From the NCBI GenBank assembly GCA_024734495.1, contig JALMQS010000075.1, positions 11,315,401 to 11,379,400 of the forward strand: a stretch of 64,000 bases of DNA. Reading direction: 5' to 3'. Source of the stretch: Forficula auricularia (lineage: Eukaryota > Arthropoda > Insecta > Dermaptera > Forficulidae). Position 1 is the first letter of the stretch, and each line of letters begins with the position of its first letter. The position numbers and the translations under genes were made by a program. The notes below the pieces were generated by a model that was given only the letters and a program-made list of their open reading frames with translations, was not told where the DNA came from and searched no databases. Below, one piece after another: positions 55,097 through 64,000 of this stretch.

Positions 55097-56182
55097 TAGA
55101 GACCGGATTTTTATGCAGTAAAAACTGTCAAAATATGCCATAAAATATACAGTTATAAATGCTGAAATATGCAAGTAATACGCAGAATACGTTGAAATAT
55201 GCAAATATATGCAGCAAAAGATGGCAAAATAAATTTTTTTAATCACTAAAAAATTAAAATTGAAGACAAAAAGACTATATATTTGAAGGAGTGCTATGAA
55301 AGGAATAAAATGATAAAGTAAGCTATAGAGACACCAAGTCTCAAATATGTACTTTTATTGCGTAAAACATTAAACAAAATTCTCATTTCATTTAATAAAT
55401 TAGAAAATCTTTAAACTCAAAGAAATATAGGTGCACTTGAATAAAATCAACATAATAAATATAATAATGTTTCAAAAATGTGATCGAAAAAATAGTGGGG
55501 GGAGGGGGGTAGTTTTATTTAACAGACACTATTGTATTGCTTTTATTTTTTATATTAACAAGCTTTTCTTATTGACGTACAAATAAAATACTAATAAAAC
55601 AATGCAAATATTTAACCGGCTATAATCTTCTGATCCCTCACTAATTTACACATACTTCCATACAAAAACACACACACACGAACACTCAATGGCCAAAATG
55701 GGCTAGAGTTCCCGAAGGCCATTGAAAATAAATAAAAAATTAAATAATTAACAAAGGATCTCAAAAATAATTAAAATTTGATTGTAATTGTGAATAATTT
55801 ATGTTTACAACTATTTTTCTAAATTATCTTCAGGTTATTATGCGGTCATTTAAAATTGATTCAACACTACACTTCGTGTCGTTGTGGCTGTCCTATTTCA
55901 GTTTTCTGCAAATTTAAATTTGTGTCCTCCTGTTTTATTTAATCTTTTTTTTTTCATTCTTTCTCCGAAAAATTACTTTTAAAACCTCTGTATTTGGAGC
56001 GAAATTTTATGCAATATCCCTCAAATATGCAATTTTATGCAATATTACTCAAATATGAAAAAATATGCAATATAAAATATAACCCACAGTATTCTGGATG
56101 CATGATTAGGATAGATAATTGATCTCCTGGGCCGTACGTGGCGGCAAACAAAATATGCGATTGCATAGGAATCCGGTCTCTA
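55097..56182. mobile_element. hAT element, non-autonomous, 1,086 bp
   Basis: Perfect 8-bp duplication CTTATAAG (55089-55096, 56183-56190) and 13-bp perfect inverted ends TAGAGACCGGATT. Subterminal regions are full of ATATGCA/TGCATAT words, likely transposase-binding repeats. No transposase domain seen. The internal 55790-56070 region recurs at 41200-41475. Confidence 0.93.
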
Positions 56183-56190
56183 CTTATAAG

Positions 56191-56970
56191 AGGAGCGTCC
56201 CTTAATTAGGTTAAGCGTTTAGAGGTGGGAGGGGGTCGAGCCGAATCTCACCCAATCTCACATGGGGGAGAGGGGGTTCTAGGCAAATATCACCTATTTT
56301 TTTTACCGCAAGAAACAGTGTAAAATTGCGAGAAAACTGGATTAAATTAAGTAAAACATGTTTCTCCACTAAAATATGGCTAAATCCTAGACAATAATAT
56401 TTATCGCGGTTGTGCGAACGCCACAAAGTAGCCAGCCAAACGTGCGACTCGACGAACGCTGCACCCAGGATAAAAATGTTGGGTGGGAACAGATAAAAAA
56501 TTCATTTAAAGGGGGGGGGCACCTTTTATTTATATATATATATATAATATGAATAAAAATAAAACGAAATATTTCAACATACTTATATAAACGTTATAAT
56601 ATAATATAGATATACCATATGCACATACCTATGTATTTAAGACAATATTAATCTAGAATTTTATGATGAAGTGCAAATTCATTTATTATGTCCTCTAAAT
56701 TTAAAGTTTTGTCATTTTTTTTTAACATGAATTATACCTAAATCACATAATCTTACGTTTAACATGGAATTAGTTAAACAATTCTTTAAGCGCAGACAAG
56801 AAAATACAAGCTTAAAATTTAATTTTGCTAGTTGTTCTATTTTATACTACAAACAATGTAGTTTTATATAAAACTTGCCAAGTTATAAATTTAATATCAA
56901 AGAGAGTATTTTTTTTTTTTTATCAAATGAAGAACGTTGTACATTCCTATAGCTATGATTTAAGGAACTG
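56191..56970. other. non-coding; includes a direct-repeat block
   Basis: 56585-56720 matches 61411-61535 (ATATTAATCTAGAATTTT, TTCATTTATTATGTCCTCTA). C/G runs near 56225-56275 and 56509. No gene. Confidence 0.5.
56585..56720 (+). repeat. ~130-bp direct repeat, copy 1
   Basis: Same order and orientation as 61411-61535; the two copies bracket the Helentron-derived block between genes 4 and 5. Confidence 0.8.
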
Positions 56971-58258
56971 CTTGAGTTGTTTACCAAAAAGAATTTAGTC
57001 TTTTTGATTTTAAGTCGATTCTTCTACATTTTCAGTAGAGGTTTCCATTAATAGTCAAAACATCAAAAATGGAATTCAATAAGGTTATTCCTCTAGTATT
57101 AGATAAGAATCGATCGTTATTTTTGATTTTAAGTCGATTCCTCCATGTCCTCAGCAATGGTTAGCAATAATAATCGAAACGTCAAAAACCTAATGTAGAA
57201 TTGTTATTCCTCAAGTATTAGATGAGAATCAATCGCTATTTTTGATTTTAAATCGATTCCTCTAGTCTTCAGCAATGGTTACCAATAAAAACCGAAACGT
57301 CAAAAATCCAATATAGAATGATTATTCCTCAAGTACTAGATGAGAATCAATCGCTATTTTTGGTTTAAAGTCGATTCCTCCATGTCTTCAGGAATGGTTA
57401 CTAATAAAAACCGAAACGTCAAAAATCCAATATAGAATGGATTATTTCTCAAGTATTAGATGAGAATCAATCGCTATTTTTGATTTTAAATCGATTCCTG
57501 CATGTCTTCAGCAATGGTTACCAATAAAAACCGAAACGTCAAAAATCCAATATAGAATGATTATTCCTCAAGTACTAGATGAGAATCAATCGCTATTTTT
57601 GGTTTAAAGTCGATTTCTCTATGTCTTCAGCAATGGTTACTAATAAAAACCGAAACGTCAAAAATCCAATATAGAATGATTATTCCTCAAGTACTAGATG
57701 AGAATCAATCGCTATTTTTGGTTTAAAGTCGATTTCTCATGTCTTCAGCAAAGGTAACGGATTAGAAAACAACGCAGTTGCTATGGTTACTCATAAAAAT
57801 TCCTCCCAAATTTTTAGCATTTCACAGAGAGAAGCCTATCCATTCTTACTTAAGCAAGGCTAAATGAGCTATATTAAAACTTTCAAATGAATAAATTTTA
57901 AAGAATTTAAAAATTAAAAAAGTACCATCTAACTCTAGAGTAAAGTACTTTAAAATATAATTTTACTAAAAACTTTATTTAACCTTTTTTGTGGTCCCCA
58001 AGGTACTTAATTAGGATATTAAATTTCATCAAAATTGGTTAAGTCATTTTCAAGATATTTAGAAAAACTAAAAAGTACTGAAATAAAGTACTAATGTTTG
58101 TGGGCCGATATGTACCAAAAACTAATCAGCGCTTCATTTTGTTAAACTAATGGTAGGTTTTCAATTTCATTTCAATCGGTGCAACGGTGTGGAAAAATCG
58201 TGGGCCAAAAAAGCGATAACATACATCCATCCATACAACATACACGCACGCACTAAAT
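56971..58258. mobile_element. Helentron-derived element 2 (HINE-like)
   Basis: Head GAACTGCTTGAGTTGTTTACC (truncated), about seven minisatellite units in minus orientation relative to 46390-47030, then the conserved flank (GGTAACGGATTAGAAAACAAC ... GGTAGGTTTTCAATTTCATT) and a truncated tail at ACACGCACGCACTAAATGA where element 3 begins. Confidence 0.7.
56990..57750 (-). repeat. ~118-bp minisatellite array
   Basis: About seven units marked by GTCTTCAGCAATGGTTAC and CCGAAACGTCAAAAATCCAA. Confidence 0.88.
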
Positions 58259-58559
58259 GAAATAAACTGCAACGGATCGTTGCTAAACTTTATCCAAATT
58301 CATTTGAAATATTAATATGTTTGTTCCTTTATTATTAATCAGATATCACTTGCAATTTGTAGTTCATATTGACATTAATTCAAAAATAATTCTCATTTAA
58401 GAGTCGAGGAATAACCATTCCACATTGGATTTTTGACATTTCGGTTATTATTGTAACCATTGCTGAAGACATAGAGGAATCGACTTAAAATCAAAATAGC
58501 CATCGATTCTCATCTAATACTCAAGCTTGAGTTGTTTACCAAAAAAGAATTTAGTCTTT

Positions 58560-59420
58560 TTGATTTTAAGTCGATTCTTCTACATTTTCAGTAGAGGTTT
58601 CCATTAATAGTCAAAACATCAAAAATGGAATGCAATAAGGTTATTCCTCTAGTATTAGATAAGAATCGATCGTTATTTTTGATTTTAAGTCGATTCCTCC
58701 ATGTCTTCAGCAATGGTTACCAATAATAATCGAAACGTCAAATACCTAATGTAGAATTGTTATTCCTCAAGTATTGGATGAGAATCAATCGCTATTTTTG
58801 ATTTTAAGTCGATTCCTCTATGTCTTCAGCAATGGTTGCCAATAAAAACCGAAACGTCAAAGATCCAATATAGAATGATTGTTCCTCAAGTACTAGATGA
58901 GAATCAATCGCTATTTTTGGTTTAAAGTCGATTTCTCTATGTCTTCAGGAATGGTTACTAATAAAAACCGAAACGTCAAAAATCCAATATAGAATGGATT
59001 ATTCCTCAAGTATTAGATGAGAATCAATCGCTATTTTTGGTTTAAAGTCGATTCCTCCATGTCTTCAGCAATGGTTACTAATAAAAACCGAAACGTCAAA
59101 AATCCAATATAGAATGATTATTCCTCAAGTACTAGATGAGAATCAATCGCTATTTTTGGTTTGAGGTCGATTTCTCTATGTCTTCAGCAATGGTTACTAA
59201 TAAAACCGAAACGTCAAAAATCCAATATAGAATGATTATTCCTCAAGTACTAGATGAGAATCAATCGCTATTTTTGGTTTAAAATCGATTTCTCTATGTC
59301 TTCAGCAATGGTTACTAATAAAAAACCGAAACGTCAAAAATCCAATATAGAATGATTATTCCTCAAGTACTAGATGAGAATCAATCGCTATTTTTGGTTT
59401 AAAATCGATTTCTCTGTCTT
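58560..59420 (-). repeat. ~119-bp minisatellite array
   Basis: About eight units; neighbouring late units (from 59060) are nearly identical, suggesting recent amplification at that side. Confidence 0.88.
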
Positions 59421-59947
59421 CAGCAAAGGTAACGGATAAGAAAACAACGCAGTTGCTATGGTTACTCATAAAAATTCCTCCCAAATTTTTAGCATTTCAC
59501 AGAGAGAAGCCTATCCATTCTTACTTAAGCAAGGCTAAATGAGCTATATTAAAACTTTCAAATGAATAAATTTTAAAGAATTTAAAAAATTAAAAAAGTA
59601 CCATCTTACTCTAGAGTAAAGTACTTTAAAATATAATTTTACTAAAAACTTTATTTAACTTTTTTGTGGTCCCCAAGGTACTTAATTAGGATATTAAATT
59701 TCATCAAAATTGGTTAAGTCATTTTCAAGATATTTAGAAAAACTAAAAAGTACTGAAATAAAGTACTAATGTTTGTGGGCCGATATGTACCAAAAACTAA
59801 TCAGCGCTTCATTTTGTTAAACTAATGGTAGGTTTTCAATTTCATTTCAATCGGTGCAACGGTGTGGAAAAAATCGTGGGCCAAAAAAGCGATAACATAC
59901 ATACATCCATCCATACATACATACATCCATCCGCACGCACTAAATGA

Positions 59948-60366
59948 AAAAATCGCACTTTTTGGCCTCTCGACGAGACCCCATGTAATTTTTGGCAAAA
60001 CCGTCACGTGCTAATATTCAACCTAATTGAATACTACAATTTGTGACTTTAATTGAGTCCATGGGTTCCGTAGTCTTTACCTGAGGACCCTTTGAAGCCA
60101 CGCTTGCCCCGAGAGCGATTACAATACTTTACCCATGCTTTGCATTGGATAAAGTAAAAAATCGCCCTTTTTGGCCTCTCGACGAGACCCCATGTAATTT
60201 TTGACAAAACCGTCACGTGTTAAAATTCAACCTATATGAATACTACAATTTGTGACTTTAATTGAGTCCATGGGTTCCGTAGTCTTTACCTGAGGACCCT
60301 TTGAAGCCACGCTTGCCCCGAGAGCGATTGCAATACTTTACCCATGCTTTGCATTGGATAAAGTAA
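59948..60366 (-). repeat. 209-bp tandem duplication of the element tail
   Basis: 59952 and 60161 start the same GGCCTCTCGACGAGACCCCA segment, and each ends in the hairpin CCATGCTTTGCATTGG. Confidence 0.9.
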
Positions 60367-60369
60367 AAA

Positions 60370-60757
60370 AAAAAATGGAAGGAAGCCCAGAGGTAGTGAG
60401 GAAAGAAAAAATTAACACATATCAAATAAGGTGTAATTTATTGGAATCCCTCCTCCCTTCCTTTCAAACCGACATTTCGGAGGATTTTTTCCTCCTTCTT
60501 CAGGGTTTCAAAGGGTCAATGAATAAAACAAATAAAATGTTTCCTTCTCTCCGCAGTAGTATTCAAAACTTTCTTCTTTTTTAGTAAAGGCATAGAAAAA
60601 CAATTTTTTTTCCTCCTTTTCTTAATTAAGAAGGAGGGGAAAATCCTCCGAAACGTCGGTTTGAAAGGAAAGGAGGAAGGATTCCAATAAATTACACCTT
60701 ATTTGATATGTGTTAATTTTTTCTTTCCTCACTACCCCTGGGCTGCCTTCCATTACA
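60370..60757. mobile_element. palindromic family P5, copy abutting element 3
   Basis: Arms ATGGAAGGAAGCCCAGAGG ... CTGGGCTGCCTTCCATTACA. The minus-strand motif 60466-60508 has CTGAAGA, GAAAT (so helix III starts with a T.G pair) and GTC with helix I AAACC/GGTTT; the plus-strand core at about 60624 is decayed (ATTAAGA). The one-sided extension is missing. Confidence 0.8.
60466..60508 (-). ncRNA. hammerhead-like motif, family P5
   Basis: CTGAAGA (60503-60497), extra A, GGAGGA/TCCTCC stem II, GAAA, TGTC, helix I perfect over 5 bp. Confidence 0.6.
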
Positions 60758-61069
60758 TTCAAATAAATATTTATTTTCAATAAATCGTCAACTCGCGTTC
60801 GCCTTAGTCTACAAGTACTGACATGTTTCGCTGCAAGTTGGCACAGGTTGCAGTGGTCAGGCGTTATCTATGCTTATAAAAGCGCCCTTTCGTGTTTTTA
60901 TTATATCCCCTTAACTTAACAATTATTTATTTATTTCTTCAAGCCTATATGATTTGCGATGATTAAAATAAAATTAATTTTTTGTTTTATTAAATACATA
61001 AGATGTTTCTTAAAATTTTCAGTATTCTAAGGAAATTAAATCAATAAAAAACCAAATAGTTTTCTTTGA

Positions 61070-61165
61070 AAAGATTTTGTTGTGCCAAGAGTAGCAGCGC
61101 TGTTGATTCATAAAGAGAAATCAATGAGGTTGTTCGCTGCTTGATCCAACTTAACATACATAAAT
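61070..61165. mobile_element. P1-family end fragment
   Basis: GCCAAGAGTAGCAGCGCTGTTGATTC-type start (GCCGAGAGTAGC in P1), AAAGAGAAATCAATGAGGTT, CTGCTTGATCC. Only the outer part remains. Confidence 0.7.
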
Positions 61166-61199
61166 TACATATACAAATATATACCAAATATAAATATGG

Positions 61200-61407
61200 A
61201 TGAATGGATGGAATGCAGCCCAAGAATAATGAAAAGGTAAAATTCCTAATAAAATAAATTTATTGGAAAGTCATTTTTATCCTCTTAAAAACCGACGTTT
61301 CAGAAGATATTCTCTCCTTCTTCAAAAATGACTTTATAATAAATTTATTTTATTCGGAATTTTATCTTTCCATTAATCATGAGCTGCCTTCTTCTATCAA
61401 TTCTCCA
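61200..61407. mobile_element. palindromic element related to P5
   Basis: Arms GGAATGCAGCCCAAGAATAAT ... ATTAATCATGAGCTGCCTTC; minus-strand core 61294-61325 with TTGAAGA, GAAAC, GTC. C3 is changed and helix I is weak, so it is decayed. Confidence 0.65.
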
Positions 61408-61410
61408 ACG

Positions 61411-61535
61411 TTATAATTTAATATAGATATAAGTACATATGTATTTAAGAAAATATTAATCTAGAATTTTTATGTTGAAGTTCAAATTCATTTATTATGT
61501 CCTCTAAATCTAAAATTTTGGCAATTTTTTTTTTT
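61411..61535 (+). repeat. ~130-bp direct repeat, copy 2
   Basis: See 56585-56720. Confidence 0.8.
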
Positions 61536-61894
61536 TGCTTACAGCAATAGAATTAGAATAAATTTAAGATTTTCTTATAGGACAGGCTGATTCATTTTGG
61601 AAGATCGACTATTTCCATCTCAGGGACTGTGGAGTTTAAGTCACAAGATTCAATTTCTGACTCCTACCCTCAGCCATACAAACCAGTATCCATTTGGGGC
61701 AAAGGTCCCAAAATATATTTTTAAAAAATCTAATGTTAAATTTGAAAAATAACGAAAATAATGTCGATAGATGAAATTTGTAAAAAAAAAGCGAAGATTA
61801 AAATAAAATTTCAAAAAATGAAAGGTACTTCTTTGGACAGCATCCTCTGGTTGAAAAGTCACCAATCACCACTGAAAGGGATAGTTAGTAAAAA
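61536..61894. other. non-coding, no gene seen
   Basis: The 71-codon minus-strand frame at 61650-61865 has no recognisable feature and is not called. Confidence 0.3.
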
Positions 61895-62226
61895 ATATAA
61901 TAAAATTAAATTGAAAATGTTTATTTGTTAAAATGATATTATACAATATTTAGACATATACATATAATAAATATAATATTGATAGGTAAATTAAATAAAA
62001 AACTAAAAATTAATGGATATGTTTAACAATATTTATTTATGATATTCAAAAAGCAAAATTTCTGAATATATACTAGTTATTTATTATAGGCTTTAAATAA
62101 ACAATAATTGGAATCGTATAAATTCCCAACTAGGTTGTTTTAAATTTAAAAAAAAGCACAAATCGTTGATGATTAAAAATAAAATAGTTTTTCTTTTTAT
62201 ATAAAAAAAAAACTTCAGCCAATCTT

Positions 62227-62232
62227 TTTATT
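62227..62232 (-). terminator. poly(A) signal of gene 5
   Basis: AATAAA about 55 bases after the stop, conserved with gene 4. Confidence 0.6.
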
Positions 62233-62286
62233 TTTGTAATATTTTCAAATAATATTAAGTGAATTAGGGATAAATAATTGAACAAA

Positions 62287-63540
62287 TTATTCTATAAAAC
62301 CTCGTTCGACAGCATCATTAAGTAATAAAGGATATGCCTTCCGAAAAGCTTCTGATCGATACGTTTTTTTCAGCATTTCCATGTCTCCTTTTAGATCCTC
62401 TTCTGTTAGGTCTTTAAAATCAGGAACATTCTCTATATCAACTTTGATTATTGGCATGAGAGTAGAAGCTATTACAACCCCAAACAGACCAATTTTTTTA
62501 AAATCAGCCATTAAATCTTCAAAAGAATATTTCACATCTTCACAATGCATTTGATTTAAATTCCTCCGTAATGAAGTGTAATAAATTTTCAGTAATTCAT
62601 CTGTCCGCTTGACACGCACTTCGTCTTGGATTGAACTAAACAGGAAATAAAGAAGATCGAATGCTGGATTGTTCCATCTCGTTAATTGGAAATCAACAAA
62701 TCGCATATCTTCAAGCTCATTTTTTTCAGAATATTTAAAAAGCATATTGTTAACCCAAAAATCGCCGTGAATGAGACAAGCAAAATCACCTTTATCTAAT
62801 TTTGCTAATTCAGTTATTTTATTTCCAATGCCTTCAGAGAGTTCGAGTATAATTGAACTATATTTCTTTGATTCTGGATAATCCTTAATAACTCCTGCAA
62901 TATCTTTTAATGCCTTTGTATAAAAATCGTTCATTTTTTCTTTAGTATTTTCATTAAATACATTTTCTGTACACTCTATTTCTAATTGACCATTGAGCTT
63001 TCTATTTAAAGCGTAAGATACCGCATGGAATTTTCCTAAGTTAGTTAAGGCCAGAGATGTATGTTCAAAATCTAATCCAGTGGATCGATTAGCCATTTGA
63101 AATCCCTCTGGGCTTAAATCCTCCAAAATAACTGTTTTCTCGATGGGCGAGAGAACTCCTTTAGCTGAGAGAGAAAATTTTTCACCAGTTTCTTCCCGAT
63201 ACAACTTTTCCATTTCTGGTATTATTTTTAGAAAGACCTCGTTTTCTCTTTCAAACAAATGCATTTCATTGATAAACGTCTGCATGAATTCACCGTCGGG
63301 TAGAGTTTTCAAAAGAACGGTCCTGGATGTTACCTTCTTGAAATTCGGAGAACGGAAAGTGAAAGAAACTCTAACAATTTTTGACGCATAATTATCGCCT
63401 TTAGCAACTGGAGGTTTCACATTAAAATCGATTATTTCCACAGAATCCTCATTCTCTTGAATTTTTATTATATTTTTGATAAAATCATGATTAAGCCACT
63501 CAGGAATCTCGTTTGTTTCATGAATTTCATTTTCTGGCAT
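62287..63540 (-). CDS. EcKinase-like protein (CHK / DUF227 family), gene 5, intronless coding region
   Basis: 417 residues, twin of gene 4 with 25 differences. Motifs as in gene 4: AKGDNY (46-51), HGDFWVNN (Asp260), FVDFQLTR (Asp283); nothing catalytic is lost. Thirteen differences fall in residues 39-135, only three in 136-349, nine in 350-417. The ATG follows a probable acceptor (TTTTTTGTTAG) 9 bases upstream, so the leader is spliced. It is the most upstream gene of the cluster on this strand within the window; more copies may lie beyond 64000. Both catalytic and binding lobes look functional. Confidence 0.95.
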   Translation of the reverse strand: MPENEIHETNEIPEWLNHDFIKNIIKIQENEDSVEIIDFNVKPPVAKGDNYASKIVRVSFTFRSPNFKKVTSRTVLLKTLPDGEFMQTFINEMHLFERENEVFLKIIPEMEKLYREETGEKFSLSAKGVLSPIEKTVILEDLSPEGFQMANRSTGLDFEHTSLALTNLGKFHAVSYALNRKLNGQLEIECTENVFNENTKEKMNDFYTKALKDIAGVIKDYPESKKYSSIILELSEGIGNKITELAKLDKGDFACLIHGDFWVNNMLFKYSEKNELEDMRFVDFQLTRWNNPAFDLLYFLFSSIQDEVRVKRTDELLKIYYTSLRRNLNQMHCEDVKYSFEDLMADFKKIGLFGVVIASTLMPIIKVDIENVPDFKDLTEEDLKGDMEMLKKTYRSEAFRKAYPLLLNDAVERGFIE

Positions 63541-63740
63541 TTTAAGTGTCTAACAAAAAACAGAAAAAATCATCTATTAATAAAATAACAGCATTACTAA
63601 AAATTAACTAAAAATACAAGATGATTTCAAAACTAAAAGTCATGCAAATACCTACAAGCAAAGGTTTTCCGTAATAGCAAAATTAAAAAAAATATATATA
63701 TATAATATCGAGAAAAGAAACAGAAGTACTTCATTAAAAA

Positions 63741-64000
63741 GCATTAAATTAATTTGTTAGTGTATTAATATTTAGTATGCTTCATGAAGAAAATATATGG
63801 GTATTTGGAAAAAAATAGAAAAGGTTAAAAAATTGATACAATTAAAAATAACCTCACGCAGAGATTTATCCAGAGGGTCACGAGAATTTGATACTAAATA
63901 TAAATGTTAGTCCGCGAAAATGTAATAAAAATATCTTATAAAATTTTATTAAACATAATTTCTAATCCAATATTCTTCTAATAAATAATACCATTCGTTT
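63741..64000. other. 5' flank of gene 5
   Basis: A+T-rich; the promoter and leader exon are not recognisable before the window ends. Confidence 0.3.

Larger units (their letters stand above)
58260..60366. mobile_element. Helentron-derived element 3 (HINE-like), composite
   Basis: 58262-58515 is a head identical in plan to the Helentron remnant (CTGCAACGGATCGTTGC, one minisatellite unit in plus orientation). At the palindrome CTCAAGCTTGAGTTG (58510) the orientation flips and about eight units in minus orientation follow to 59420, then the conserved flank. The tail (ATCGC.CTTTTTGGCCTCTCG to ACCCATGCTTTGCATTGG) is duplicated in tandem with a 209-bp period, ending at 60366 in GGATAAAGTAA. Confidence 0.72.
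61895..63740. repeat. segmental duplication, copy 2 (gene 5 plus flanks)
   Basis: See 52905-54740. The duplication unit is about 9 kb from gene to gene. Confidence 0.85.

Noticed and set aside
56990..59420. CTGAAGA and CGAAACGTC words in the minisatellite units
   Set aside because: They lie on opposite strands within the unit, so they cannot form one hammerhead core.

Overview
The window is eukaryotic, A+T-rich (roughly three quarters by eye), and reads as insect nuclear DNA: intron-containing genes with GT-AG splice sites, a clustered family of EcKinase-like (CHK / ecdysteroid 22-kinase, DUF227-type) genes, and a dense mix of LINE, tRNA-derived SINE, mariner, hAT, Helitron, Helentron and Penelope-like remnants. 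The insect order cannot be fixed from the sequence.

The only host genes I can support are five EcKinase-like genes, all on the minus strand in one tandem cluster. Three (10235-13643, 25366-27884, 30287-33184) have the coding region split into two exons at the same phase-2 intron, after a W-P-K/R motif, and encode 406, 409 and 410 residues. Two (53271-54524 and 62287-63540) have an uninterrupted 417-codon reading frame, are about 94% identical, and each has a likely 3' splice site just before the ATG, so the only intron is in the 5' UTR. A further fragment at 9060-9335 is a broken duplicate of the first gene. All five probably encode cytosolic small-molecule kinases (ecdysteroid or xenobiotic phosphorylation by family).

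Layout: 1-4600 is non-coding with a 129-bp satellite; 4622-7058 is a 5'-truncated LINE; 7860-8765 holds LINE 3' ends; 9060-13643 is gene 1 with its broken duplicate, a MITE in the 3' flank and a dead DD41D mariner in the intron; 13650-25240 is a non-coding stretch of nested repeats; 25366-33184 holds genes 2 and 3; 33200-53000 is another transposon field, including a Helitron, a Helentron remnant and its satellite-bearing derivatives; 53271-63540 holds the duplicated intronless pair, separated by hAT and Helentron-derived elements.

The most interesting non-gene signal is a set of at least seven different palindromic elements of about 150-560 bp (plus larger copies carrying insertions). Most carry, usually on both arms in opposite orientation, a hammerhead-ribozyme-like core: CTGANGA, one extra base, a stem, GAAA, a very short self-complementary helix III, then a cleavage-type H17. 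In four families the flanking helix I pairs over 4-6 bp although its sequence differs between families, which is covariation-type evidence. Where ends can be read they have 9-15 bp target duplications and a one-sided 30-60 bp extension. This fits Penelope-like element termini, which are known to carry hammerhead motifs, here amplified as short palindromic forms without any protein.
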